Below are positions 25,559-34,361 of a stretch of 64,000 bases of DNA, piece by piece. The stretch is from a bacterium (lineage in GTDB: Bacteria > Babelota > Babeliae > Babelales > RVW-14). The stretch's first letter is position 1. Every line of letters begins with the position of its first letter. A program made the position numbers and the translations under genes. The stretch lies in contig CP064957.1 of the NCBI GenBank assembly GCA_016699045.1, positions 1,178,001 through 1,242,000 of the forward strand, in the 5' to 3' direction. Under the pieces are notes generated by a model, which saw only the letters and a program-made list of their open reading frames with translations, did no database searches and was not told the origin of the DNA.

Positions 25559-27808
25559 ATGAATATCAGCAAAAAACTTCGTATTGGTGTTTTGATGGGG
25601 GGTATGAATCTTGAACGAGAAGTTTCGTTCAATTCTGGCCGCACCATTTGTGATCATTTAGATACTAATCTTTATGATGTGGTGGCGGTTTTTCAGACGT
25701 ACGAGGGTGATCTCTATCTTTTGCCCTGGCACTTTTTGCATCGTGGTAAAATTGCAGATTTTGTAGATCGGTTAAATGGAGAAGCAGAAAAAATTTCATG
25801 GGACGATTTAAAATATCTGATTGATTTTGCTTATATCGCTATGCATGGCCGTTATGCTGAAGACGGCATATTGCAGGGTATGCTTGAAGTGCATAACATT
25901 CCTTATCTGGGTGCCAAAATTTTTGCCAGTGCTGCAGGTATGGATAAAGGATTCCATAAAGATTTGTTGAAAGCTCATGGCCTTTTGGTTCCAGCGGGCA
26001 TTGTAATACGTGGTTTTCAGATTGCGACACTTAACATTGAAACGCTGATGAAGCGTTTAGGTGCTGAGCATGTTAGCTTGCCGTGTATTGTCAAGCCGAT
26101 GCATGAGGGCTCAAGCTTTGGGGTTTCTGTTGTTCATGAGCAGGTGGATTTACTAAATGCTATAAAAAAAGCGGCGTATGTTAATCAGGTTGCTCAAGAT
26201 GTTATTGTTGAGCAAAAAATAGAGGGCATGGAATTTGTTTGTGTGTCTTTACAAAAAAATCTTAATGGATCAACCGAATGGTTTTCGTTGCCATTGACGC
26301 AAGTTATCCCCGAAGAAGGAACTGAATTTTTTGATTATGAACAAAAGTATATGCCCGGTCGTGCAGCAAAAATTACACCGGCCATGTGTAGCGAGCAAGA
26401 TACGCAAGCGATTATGCGCGCCAGTGAGCGAGCGGCAGAGGTGTTGGGGTTTAGAACGATTGCCCGTATCGATGGTATTTTAGCAGATGATGGTAGTGTT
26501 TATTTTATAGATCCAAACTCATTAACGGGCATGGGGCCTGCTACTTTTCTTTTTCATCAAGCAGCAGAAATTGGTATGAGTCACGCGCAGCTGATTAACT
26601 TTTTAATTGCCAGTGAATTGCGCGCTTATGGTATCAATACATCTCTGTCTCTTCAAAAGGATGAAAGTATGGTAGTAAACTCTCAAAAAGTTCGTGTTGC
26701 GGTATTGCTGGGTGGGGATTCAAATGAGCGTGAAATTTCGCTCGAATCTGGTAGAAATGTTTGTTATAAACTTTCGTCAGACAAATACGAAGTGATTCCT
26801 GTTTTTGTGCATGAATCGATGAAGTTGTTCAAGCTTTCGCAACGCATGCTTATTCAAAATTCAACGCGTGAAATCAGTGCGCTTATTTCCGATGACATAC
26901 AAATAGCCTGGTCGGATTTGCCAACAATAGCGGATTTCGTTTTTATTGGTTTGCATGGCGGCAAGGGTGAAAATGGGGCAGTACAGGGTGCGCTTGAAAT
27001 GCTTAAAATGCCATACAACGGTTCTGGTGTTCTTGCTAGTTCTTTGTGCATGAATAAATATCAAACCAATTTTTTGTTGAAGCAAAAAGGATTTGAGGTT
27101 CCTCATAATTATTTACTTAAAGTTGGTGAGTGGTTTAACAAAAACCAGCAGGAACAAGAATTTTTTATTGAGCAGCTAGCTTCTTCTTTTTCTTATCCAT
27201 TTATTGTTAAGCCATCAGATGATGGTTGCAGTGTGGGTGTTCATAAAGTTGCAAATGTTAGCGAAGCGTGTATGGCGGTTGATGATGTCTTTTCTTTTGG
27301 TAAGCAGGAAGTGTTGATTGAGGAATGCGTGCGTGGTATGGAATTGACGTGCGGGGTTTATGGTAATGATGATCCAATTGCATTACCGCCTTCATATTCT
27401 GTTGCCAAGGATACGGTATTATCGATTCAAGAAAAATTTTTGCCTGGCGATGGTCAAAATATTACCCCGGCGCCCATTGATCAGCAAGCGACAACCTTTG
27501 TGCAGCAAACATTACAAGATGTTTATCAAGTTATTGGGTGCAAAGGTTATGTGCGTATTGATTGTTTTTATCAAACGGCGGCACAAAGCCCAACCGGTAA
27601 ACAGCGTGTGGTGATTCTGGAAATAAATACCTTGCCAGCATTAACTCCTGCAACCTGTTTGTTCCATCAAGTAGCAGAAACTGGCCGTAAGCCAATGGCT
27701 TTTATTGATATCATTATTGAACTTGGTTTTCAATTACACGGTGGGAAAAATATGATGCATAATGTGGTCAAAGAAGAGGGATGCGCTCAGCAATCGTCTT
27801 TGTTATAA
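25559..27808 (+). CDS. ddl: Tandem (fused) D-alanine--D-alanine ligase, two complete domains
   Basis: A 749-residue protein made of two ATP-grasp D-Ala-D-Ala ligase units, residues ~1-360 and ~377-749. Each begins with a family start block (GVLMGGMNLEREVSFNSGR and AVLLGGDSNEREISLESGR) and has its own ATP-grasp core (KPMHEGSSFGV and KPSDDGCSVGV). At the metal-binding end, the second unit has the canonical LEINTLPALTP, while the first reads FIDPNSLTGM with Asp318 in place of the usual Glu but Asn320 kept. So the second unit looks fully active and the first possibly altered. It makes the D-Ala-D-Ala dipeptide for peptidoglycan. No stop or frameshift separates the halves. Confidence 0.88.
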   Translation: MNISKKLRIGVLMGGMNLEREVSFNSGRTICDHLDTNLYDVVAVFQTYEGDLYLLPWHFLHRGKIADFVDRLNGEAEKISWDDLKYLIDFAYIAMHGRYAEDGILQGMLEVHNIPYLGAKIFASAAGMDKGFHKDLLKAHGLLVPAGIVIRGFQIATLNIETLMKRLGAEHVSLPCIVKPMHEGSSFGVSVVHEQVDLLNAIKKAAYVNQVAQDVIVEQKIEGMEFVCVSLQKNLNGSTEWFSLPLTQVIPEEGTEFFDYEQKYMPGRAAKITPAMCSEQDTQAIMRASERAAEVLGFRTIARIDGILADDGSVYFIDPNSLTGMGPATFLFHQAAEIGMSHAQLINFLIASELRAYGINTSLSLQKDESMVVNSQKVRVAVLLGGDSNEREISLESGRNVCYKLSSDKYEVIPVFVHESMKLFKLSQRMLIQNSTREISALISDDIQIAWSDLPTIADFVFIGLHGGKGENGAVQGALEMLKMPYNGSGVLASSLCMNKYQTNFLLKQKGFEVPHNYLLKVGEWFNKNQQEQEFFIEQLASSFSYPFIVKPSDDGCSVGVHKVANVSEACMAVDDVFSFGKQEVLIEECVRGMELTCGVYGNDDPIALPPSYSVAKDTVLSIQEKFLPGDGQNITPAPIDQQATTFVQQTLQDVYQVIGCKGYVRIDCFYQTAAQSPTGKQRVVILEINTLPALTPATCLFHQVAETGRKPMAFIDIIIELGFQLHGGKNMMHNVVKEEGCAQQSSLL

Positions 27809-27815
27809 AGTTTTC

Positions 27816-27846
27816 TTGACTTTGATTATTTTTCAGATGCTACACT
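27816..27846 (+). promoter_or_regulatory. Possible promoter of the tectonin gene cluster
   Basis: TTGACT (27816-27821) and TACACT (27841-27846) are separated by 19 bases, about 50 bases before the first tectonin gene. The spacer is long for a standard housekeeping promoter. Confidence 0.35.
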
Positions 27847-27891
27847 GAATATCATTTTAAAAAGGTTTAACTTTTGATGCAAGGTGTAGCA

Positions 27892-30021
27892 ATGAAAGCT
27901 ATTCGATTCTTGTTGTTTATGCTGAGTTTTTTGAGCATGCCGATTTGCTCTACTTATGCGCTTAAAGATCCAGGATTTGGTGATTTTAGTATTGTCTGGG
28001 GGCTTGATCGTGGCAATGGTGCCAGAGTTAGTGTGACCGAAAAATTGTTGTATCAACAGCATGAAAATAGCTGGGATGTTGTTTTGGGAGAGCCGCTTAA
28101 ACACCTTGCCGTTAATGCCGCGTTAGAAGTTTTTGGGCTGACCGTGCAAGGTCATTTGGTCAAACGTACGGGCATTACGGCCGGTTGCGTGCAAGGGCAG
28201 GCATGGAAACAGGTGCCAACACCCTTTACGTTTGATAGTATTGCACTTGGTAGCAACAAGCAAATGTGGGGTATTCGTTTTGACGGCAAGCCGGTTTTTA
28301 ATGATGGTGCTGACTGGTCATTAATTTCAGAAGATATTTTTGTTGATATTGCTGTTGGTTCTCGTTATGCCGTGTGGGCTTTAGATTCTCACGGTGTTTG
28401 TTTTGTTCGGCAAGATGTTACCGATAAAAATTTGCAAGGAACTGCTTGGCTGCCTGTTTCATGTCCTGAACAAGTTGCACATGTAGCTGTTGGTACTGAT
28501 CAAAATGTGTGGGCGGTAAGTCATGATGGCAACGTGTATATTCGTCGAGGTATTCGTCCTGCGTTGATACAAGGTACTGATTGGGAAAAGGTTGGCAATA
28601 AAGCTTTAATGACTGTTGCTGTTGGGCATGATGGACAGGTCTGGGGCATTGCTGACGATTATAGAATTTTTCAACGTGTTGGCATTACGTCCACCAACAG
28701 CATTGGTGTTGGTTGGCGTAAGATTCCAGGAAAAATGCAAAAGCTTGCTGCCACTATGTATCCCGGCATCCAGCCAGGCGGGCGTACTTACACTCATTTT
28801 GGACCTGATCGAGATGACGAAGCAATTTTTAATGAAGCATGGCGATTAAAAGAGCCTGGTAAAGGATGGGTGCAGTTTAAAGCACGTTCTAAGGCGGATC
28901 TTTTTTTACGCTTTTCTTCTGTGCCTTATCACAAAAAAGACGAAACAATTCATGTTTCCCTTGGCAGTAAAAAAAATAAACGAGCTTTGATTACCAAGCT
29001 TGGTGGCGTTGAGCAGTCGCTTAAAGTGTGTGATCATGATGGTGGGTTACTTGGCCCAGAAACAGCGTGGAACGATTATTGGGTTTCGGTTGAAAATGGT
29101 GTATTGCGATTGGGTAAATCTGCTCAGCGTGGCGATAATGAATTGATATCTTTTGAAGATGCTGCCTTGCGCAATGTTTGTTATGTAGCTTTTGGTGGGG
29201 GGAAAAAACATGTTCATGAATTTAGCCAGATTCAGACAGATGAGCGTCCATTAGTGACAAAGAATATTAATCTTGCGTCAGGCTTTTCGATAATTCCTGG
29301 CAATGCTGCTCGTCTTGCGATTGGGCGTTGTGGTACTAAAAATCTTATTTTTTCGCTTGGTTCTGACGGGTGTTTATATCAGTATTCGCCATCTATTTTG
29401 CAGCATGCGTGGGAAAAACTTTCTCAAAAAATGGTGAGCGGTGAAGAGATTGTGCGTTTTAAAGATATTGCCGTTTCTAGTGATAATCAGCTGTGGGCTT
29501 TGAATGATCACGGCAATGCATTGCATTATCATAGCGAGCGTGCTGCGTGGGAATGCTTCGATTCGCAAATCAAACTTGATCGTCTTGTTGTTGGTAATAA
29601 GAATTCTATTTGGGGTCTGAATAAAAAAACGCAAGCAGTTTATCGCTATACGCAAAATGGTTGGCGGCAAGAAGCGCTAGACGGTATTATGGCGCTTGAT
29701 GCTGGTTTTGATGGTGCGGTTGTTGCTCTTAATACTGCTCAAGAAGCTTTTTCTTTTAATTGGGAGAATGAGTTATGGGAAAAACTGGCACATATCCAAG
29801 GGTTTGGGCGGATAGCGGTTGCCCACCAAAATCTTATGATTGGTTCGCGGGCAGTTGGCAATGATTATTTTTGTTGGGTGCGAAAAAATAATCATTGGTT
29901 GCGTCTAACAGCCGACAATAAAACAGGGGCTTGCGGTTTTAAGCAAGTAGCGATCAATGATGTTGGGGCTATGGTGGCCCTTGATGATTATGGGACTATT
30001 TATAAAAAAGATAAGGAGTGA
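27892..30021 (+). CDS. Secreted tectonin-repeat protein with a central FAMeT-like domain
   Basis: A ~709-residue protein with a signal peptide (MKAIRFLLFMLSFLSMPICS). It has two blocks of tectonin/tachylectin-type propeller repeats: roughly residues 40-290 (VAVGTDQNVWAVSHDGNVYIRRG and similar, split here) and 440-709 (IAVSSDNQLWALNDHGNALHYH). Between them, residues ~310-440, is a domain like the farnesoic acid O-methyltransferase/Methyltransf_FA family (VSLGSKKNKRALI ... WNDYWVSVENGVLRLG), which binds ligands rather than catalyses in most bacteria. Such propellers recognise sugars or surface molecules. Start 27892 is preceded by AAGGTGTAGCA; ATG 27877 is an alternative. It opens a three-gene cluster of similar proteins. 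Confidence 0.75.
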   Translation: MKAIRFLLFMLSFLSMPICSTYALKDPGFGDFSIVWGLDRGNGARVSVTEKLLYQQHENSWDVVLGEPLKHLAVNAALEVFGLTVQGHLVKRTGITAGCVQGQAWKQVPTPFTFDSIALGSNKQMWGIRFDGKPVFNDGADWSLISEDIFVDIAVGSRYAVWALDSHGVCFVRQDVTDKNLQGTAWLPVSCPEQVAHVAVGTDQNVWAVSHDGNVYIRRGIRPALIQGTDWEKVGNKALMTVAVGHDGQVWGIADDYRIFQRVGITSTNSIGVGWRKIPGKMQKLAATMYPGIQPGGRTYTHFGPDRDDEAIFNEAWRLKEPGKGWVQFKARSKADLFLRFSSVPYHKKDETIHVSLGSKKNKRALITKLGGVEQSLKVCDHDGGLLGPETAWNDYWVSVENGVLRLGKSAQRGDNELISFEDAALRNVCYVAFGGGKKHVHEFSQIQTDERPLVTKNINLASGFSIIPGNAARLAIGRCGTKNLIFSLGSDGCLYQYSPSILQHAWEKLSQKMVSGEEIVRFKDIAVSSDNQLWALNDHGNALHYHSERAAWECFDSQIKLDRLVVGNKNSIWGLNKKTQAVYRYTQNGWRQEALDGIMALDAGFDGAVVALNTAQEAFSFNWENELWEKLAHIQGFGRIAVAHQNLMIGSRAVGNDYFCWVRKNNHWLRLTADNKTGACGFKQVAINDVGAMVALDDYGTIYKKDKE

Positions 30022-30204
30022 GCATTATAGTTTTTTATTGAGTATCGTGTGGCGAGATAATGAGATACCAGTAGAAAAGTTTTATTAAATATGTTTAATT
30101 TATTTGGTGGTTAAGTTTAATAAAATAACAAGAAGGAGTGAGTGGCATACATTTTTTTTAAGAATAATCATGTCGTGTATTTTTTTATAAAAAGGAGATG
30201 AGCG

Positions 30205-33200
30205 ATGAAGCAAACGAGAAAAAGAACGATTCTCGTAGCGTTCTTAGTGTTACTTGTGCCTACGTCAAAGGGTGTAGAGTCTTCCGATCCCTTTAAGAAA
30301 GCACACACCGGCGTAGCGAAAACTGATGGAAAACGTCCTATCACTTATGGCAGTATTGTACGGCTTTGGCATCGCAATAGTGGTATTGATAAAAGAGAAG
30401 ACAAAAATGGCTACGGGGATCATTCTGACAAACGTTATTTGTCTACGGGAAATGATAAATATACGAGTAATATAACTGATCATGGATTTGCTGTTTATGG
30501 GGCGCCGCGTGTCGACGATAATTCTCAGTTGTGGATTATTAAGGGTCCTCATGCAGGAGATCGTTGGAATTGTGATTTTGGGCAGATCGTTAAAGAACAC
30601 GATATTATTCGCCTTGAAAATGTTGGTACACAAAGAAATTTGTATATTCCGGCAATGAATTTTAGATCACCGGTTTCCAAGCAAAAAGAAATTTCTGTGC
30701 ATGGTGATGGTGATATCAATGATTCATGGAAGATACGCAATGTATGGGCAGGTTCTGGTGGCGAGCTTAATGATGGGACTGTTTTTAATTTGCAACATGC
30801 TATTTTTAAAACAATTGCTCTTCATTCACATGATTTTAACAGAGGCCTTTTTATATTGGGCGATAAAAATAAACAAGAAGTTACAGGCTATGACAAACGT
30901 GATTCCAATGATGGTTGGGTTGTTGAGTTAGTAAAAACACATGCTCAAAACGATCAGATTGTTGACCAGTGGTCCAAGATGCGTGGAATAGAATTACATT
31001 ACAATTCTATCGTGTGGATAGATCCAGTTGCGACTGGCTTACCTAGTTACGATATGGATCCGGCATCAAGTAATAAAGCTCGGGTAAATCTAAACCAAAA
31101 TGCGCGTCGCTTGTGGACTCATCATACAAGTCGCCACGACAGTCAGAATCAAGCGCAAGAACCTCATGCACACAAAGAAATTTTGGCAGGGCCAATTGAT
31201 GATGTTCGCGTGAGTACCGCGGCATCATTCTTTTTGTTGCAAAAAGTTGGTGATGAAATGAATGTGGGGCCTGTTGCTTTTGGTGATTCTATTAAAATAC
31301 TTTCGTTGGCAATGGATCCATATAAAGAATTTAATCCTGTTCTTGATCCTTTTAAGTTTTGGGTTGCTCATCGAGATAGCCGTTTTGGTAAAGATCATGG
31401 GGAAGTAGTGGTCATGCACCCAACGCACCCTCAGGTTCAAAGTTCAGAAGCTGCTTTTACCATAGAATCTGCAGTGCCAGGGTTGACTGGTACGATTCAT
31501 GAAACAGATATGATTCAGTTGCGTAATCAAGCCCAAGGTACCCCGCTGATATGGTTACATTCTGATAGTAGATTTGGTAATCGTTATTATGAGTTAGTTC
31601 TATCGCTTAAGGGTGATAAATGGGGAAATGATGATAAAAACTTTAAAAACGATCGTGAAAATTTATTTCAACGCTTCAGAATACATGGCATCATAGAATC
31701 AATTGTGCCCAACGATGCTAAACCTCAATTAGCACAAATTAAGACCATTATTGAACGGAATCTTGGTGCACTGGCAGCAAAGCTGCAAGCAGAGCTTGAA
31801 CGTCAGCGTAAAGAAAAAGAAGAAGCTGATCGAAAGGCAGCAGAAGAAGCAGCTAAGAAAGCGGCAGCAGAGGCAGAAGCGCTTGCTAAGAAAGAGAAGG
31901 ATGCTAAAGCTAAAGCTTTATTCGAGCAGCAACTTAAAGATTTAGAAGAAAAATCTGAGCAGGAACTTGCTGATACATCAGCCAAAGCCGTTGATACAAA
32001 AGTAATTCAAGATGATATTGCTCAAGTAGCTAAAGATTTGAATGATGCTCTGCGTGCGAAGGCAAGTGATCAAAAATCATTGTTGCAAGGAGCGCATCAA
32101 TCGGTAAAAAAAGCGTATGATGATTTGAAAAAAATGAACGATTCATCAGATCAACTTTTTGATAACGCAATAGCGGCTATGAGTAATCGGTTTAATGCTG
32201 CGCTTGATAAAGCAAAAAAAGATTTTGGGGATACGTCTCCTGAGTTTGCAAGTATTAGGACGTTATTTGAAAAAGAAAAAGATCGTTTCGCTAAAGCAAA
32301 GATAGCAAGTAAAGATAGTTTAAAGAAGCAAGAAGATCAGATTAAGCCACTTGCAGATGCGGTAGCTCTTGCTCTTAAGCAAGAAGATAATAAACAACAG
32401 ATTGATGATTCTATTGCTAAAATAGACCAAGTACGTAAAGATTTAGAAGCAAGTTATCAAAAAAACATTGCTGATATTGATAAAAAAGCTGAAGAGCGCT
32501 TTGCTAAACTACAAGCAGCATTTGATCAACAAAAACAAGATTCTGCTGCACAATTGAAAGCCTTGCAAGAACAACTTGCAGCGTCCAAAAAAGGGGTTGA
32601 TGAAGAGCGTAAGCGTCTTGAAGAAGTTGCTAAAAAACCTATTGATACGGCAAAAATTGAAACACAACAAAAGATTGATGCAGCTACAGCAGTGGTTGTG
32701 CAATCTGTGGCAACTCAACAGTATCCACTTGGTTTTGTTGATGTGCCTGGCAAAGTGAATTATGTTGCAGCCGGAGGTCGCTCTAATGCAAAAAATAAAT
32801 TGGTTGCCAATAACTGGGCAGTTGGCCAAGATGGTAGTTTGTTGCAATGGGTACCGGGGGCTCAAAATCCATGGATGGTTCATGAGGCTAAAGATGAGAA
32901 GGGCAATGTTATCAGCAAATTCCAGAATGTTTCTGCTGGTTCAGATGGTACCGTTTTGGCTATTACTGCTGATGGGCAAGTGGTTAGCTACAGCTGGCCA
33001 GCAAGCCAAGTAGCAAGTGTTTCAAGTTCAAGTTCCGCTACTGACCAATCAGCGAAATCGGTGAAAGCCAAAAAAGATAAGAAAGCTAAAAAAGATAAGA
33101 AAGCTAAAAAAGATAAGAAAGACAAGAAAGACAAGAAAGACAAGAAGAGTGGTACCAAAAAATCTCAAGGTAGCGCTGGTAAAAAACGAAAAAAACAAAC

Positions 33201-33261
33201 AAAATACAAGAGCGTTGCCACTGGTGGTGATTCAACCGATTTGAATGCAAAAACAAGATAA
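30205..33261 (+). CDS. Secreted modular protein: MIR/trefoil-like domains, coiled coil, tectonin repeat, Lys-rich tail
   Basis: A 1018-residue protein. After a signal peptide come MIR-like (beta-trefoil) segments, residues ~45-210 and ~260-500 (for example YGSIVRLWHRNSG and HDIIRLENVGTQRNLYI). A long coiled coil follows, ~515-830, rich in Ala, Lys, Glu (ERQRKEKEEADRKAAEEAAK at its start). Then one or two tectonin units (~845-935, NNWAVGQDGSLLQWVPG) and a Lys-rich tail with KDKKAKKDKK repeats. Its last residues DSTDLNAKTR resemble those of the next gene. MIR domains bind sugar or protein partners in eukaryotes. Function is unknown; the layout suggests a host-facing structural or adhesive protein. 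The start follows AAAAAGGAGATGAGCG. Confidence 0.7.
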   Translation: MKQTRKRTILVAFLVLLVPTSKGVESSDPFKKAHTGVAKTDGKRPITYGSIVRLWHRNSGIDKREDKNGYGDHSDKRYLSTGNDKYTSNITDHGFAVYGAPRVDDNSQLWIIKGPHAGDRWNCDFGQIVKEHDIIRLENVGTQRNLYIPAMNFRSPVSKQKEISVHGDGDINDSWKIRNVWAGSGGELNDGTVFNLQHAIFKTIALHSHDFNRGLFILGDKNKQEVTGYDKRDSNDGWVVELVKTHAQNDQIVDQWSKMRGIELHYNSIVWIDPVATGLPSYDMDPASSNKARVNLNQNARRLWTHHTSRHDSQNQAQEPHAHKEILAGPIDDVRVSTAASFFLLQKVGDEMNVGPVAFGDSIKILSLAMDPYKEFNPVLDPFKFWVAHRDSRFGKDHGEVVVMHPTHPQVQSSEAAFTIESAVPGLTGTIHETDMIQLRNQAQGTPLIWLHSDSRFGNRYYELVLSLKGDKWGNDDKNFKNDRENLFQRFRIHGIIESIVPNDAKPQLAQIKTIIERNLGALAAKLQAELERQRKEKEEADRKAAEEAAKKAAAEAEALAKKEKDAKAKALFEQQLKDLEEKSEQELADTSAKAVDTKVIQDDIAQVAKDLNDALRAKASDQKSLLQGAHQSVKKAYDDLKKMNDSSDQLFDNAIAAMSNRFNAALDKAKKDFGDTSPEFASIRTLFEKEKDRFAKAKIASKDSLKKQEDQIKPLADAVALALKQEDNKQQIDDSIAKIDQVRKDLEASYQKNIADIDKKAEERFAKLQAAFDQQKQDSAAQLKALQEQLAASKKGVDEERKRLEEVAKKPIDTAKIETQQKIDAATAVVVQSVATQQYPLGFVDVPGKVNYVAAGGRSNAKNKLVANNWAVGQDGSLLQWVPGAQNPWMVHEAKDEKGNVISKFQNVSAGSDGTVLAITADGQVVSYSWPASQVASVSSSSSATDQSAKSVKAKKDKKAKKDKKAKKDKKDKKDKKDKKSGTKKSQGSAGKKRKKQTKYKSVATGGDSTDLNAKTR
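33069..33147 (+). repeat. Tandem repeats coding the Lys-rich tail
   Basis: Three 18-base units (AAAAAAGATAAGAAAGCT) run into four 9-base units (GACAAGAAA) inside the 1018-residue protein gene. They encode KKDKKA and DKK steps and could vary in copy number by slippage. Confidence 0.7.
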
Positions 33262-33280
33262 CTAGAGTCTTTGGGGCATG

Positions 33281-33308
33281 AGGGCGCACTGATGTAAAGG
33301 TGCGCCCT
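33281..33308 (+). other. Intercistronic hairpin between two tectonin genes
   Basis: AGGGCGCAC (33281-33289) pairs perfectly with GTGCGCCCT (33300-33308). No T tract follows; instead AAAAAAGGAG, the next ribosome site, begins. It may be an RNA processing or stability element. Confidence 0.55.
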
Positions 33309-33325
33309 GAAAAAAGGAGTTAAAA

Positions 33326-34307
33326 ATGAAGATATTAATGCCTGATCGGCATATTCTTGTGCTAATAACTATGAGCATGGTGCTGGCGATTCCTGTGCGA
33401 GGTCGTGCTACTCAGAATGATGCGACTTCGCAGCTAACGCCGCCAACAACGTCATGGGCCCCTGTCAAACCTGGTGCCAATGATGCGTTTGGTATTTGGC
33501 GTTCTGTAAAGCCAGGGGCTGGCAAAGAAGCGATAAAATTTAAAAAGGTTGTTGTTGGCGATAAAGATCATATTTGGGCTTTGTCTGACAGTAATAATAT
33601 TTATAAATTGACCAAAAATGGTTGGGTTGCTCGGGCCAAGGGACTTGATGTTGGCGTTGGTTCTGATGGCACGGCTGTTGGTGTGAATCAAGATGGGAGT
33701 GTTTATCTTTTTATTCCGGCGACTAAAACACAAAAAGAATCATGGCAGCTCATGCCTGGTGCAAAATTGACATCAATTGCGGTTGGCGATAAAAAATGAA
33801 ATGTGGGGAACGTATAAAGATACCAATGCAACGCATCTTTATCATTATACCAATGGTGCTTGGAGTAAAGTTAAAGATCAAGCTGGACAAGATGTCACAA
33901 GCTTTACGCAGATTGCTTTGTCGGGCAACACGATCTTTGCGCTTAAAGCCGATGGTAGTGTGGTAAAATATGGCATGGGCGATGTTTCTCCTGAATTGAT
34001 AAACCAAGTTGTTGCCGATATTCAGCAACAACAAGTCGAAGCACAAGCCTTGCAGGATAAAAAGACAGACATAAAAAAAGGACTGAAAAAAAAGCATAAA
34101 AAATTAGCTGCGCAAAAGAAAAAGCGATCGGCAAAAAGCGCCAAGAAAAAAAATGCTGCAGCTCCTCGCACACCGGCTCAGCGCCGCGTCATCAGAACTG
34201 CTGGAAAAGCGCAAAAAGCTGGCAAAAAAAAGAGTCATAAAAAAGCAAAAGCAGTATCAGTTGATACCGTAGATAGCACGGACGATGCAGAGGCTGCGAC
34301 ACGCTAA
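33326..34307 (+). pseudogene. Secreted tectonin-repeat protein with Lys-rich tail, one-base frameshift
   Basis: A signal-like N-terminus (MKILMPDRHILVLITMSMVL) leads into tectonin repeats (VVVGDKDHIWALSDSNNIYK, VGVGSDGTAVGVNQDGSVYL). The frame stops at 33799 right after GDKK, but the protein continues in another frame (NEMWGTYKDTNATHLYHYTN ...) to 34307. The break is an A6 run at 33791-33796; removing one A gives AVGDKNEMWGT and one 326-residue protein that keeps the propeller periodicity and ends in a Lys-rich tail and DSTDDAEAATR. It is the third of the tectonin cluster, 65 bases after the second gene. It is probably a working gene spoiled by a sequencing error or read by slippage. Confidence 0.7.
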
Positions 34308-34332
34308 TACTAACATAAGCAAAAATCTTAAA

Positions 34333-34361
34333 AAAGGTCACTTGAAAGAGTGGCCTTTTTT
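34333..34361. terminator. Bidirectional terminator
   Basis: AAAGGTCACT pairs with AGTGGCCTTT (one G-U) and T/A tracts flank it on both sides. It ends the tectonin cluster and, on the minus strand, overlaps the priA stop codon. Confidence 0.75.

Noticed and set aside
30130..30160. Ribosome-site-like AAGGAG before the 1018-residue protein with a possible extra short gene
   Set aside because: No ORF of useful length follows before the true start at 30205.
33069..33147. Tandem repeats as a possible CRISPR array
   Set aside because: The units are contiguous, coding and Lys-encoding, with no spacers.
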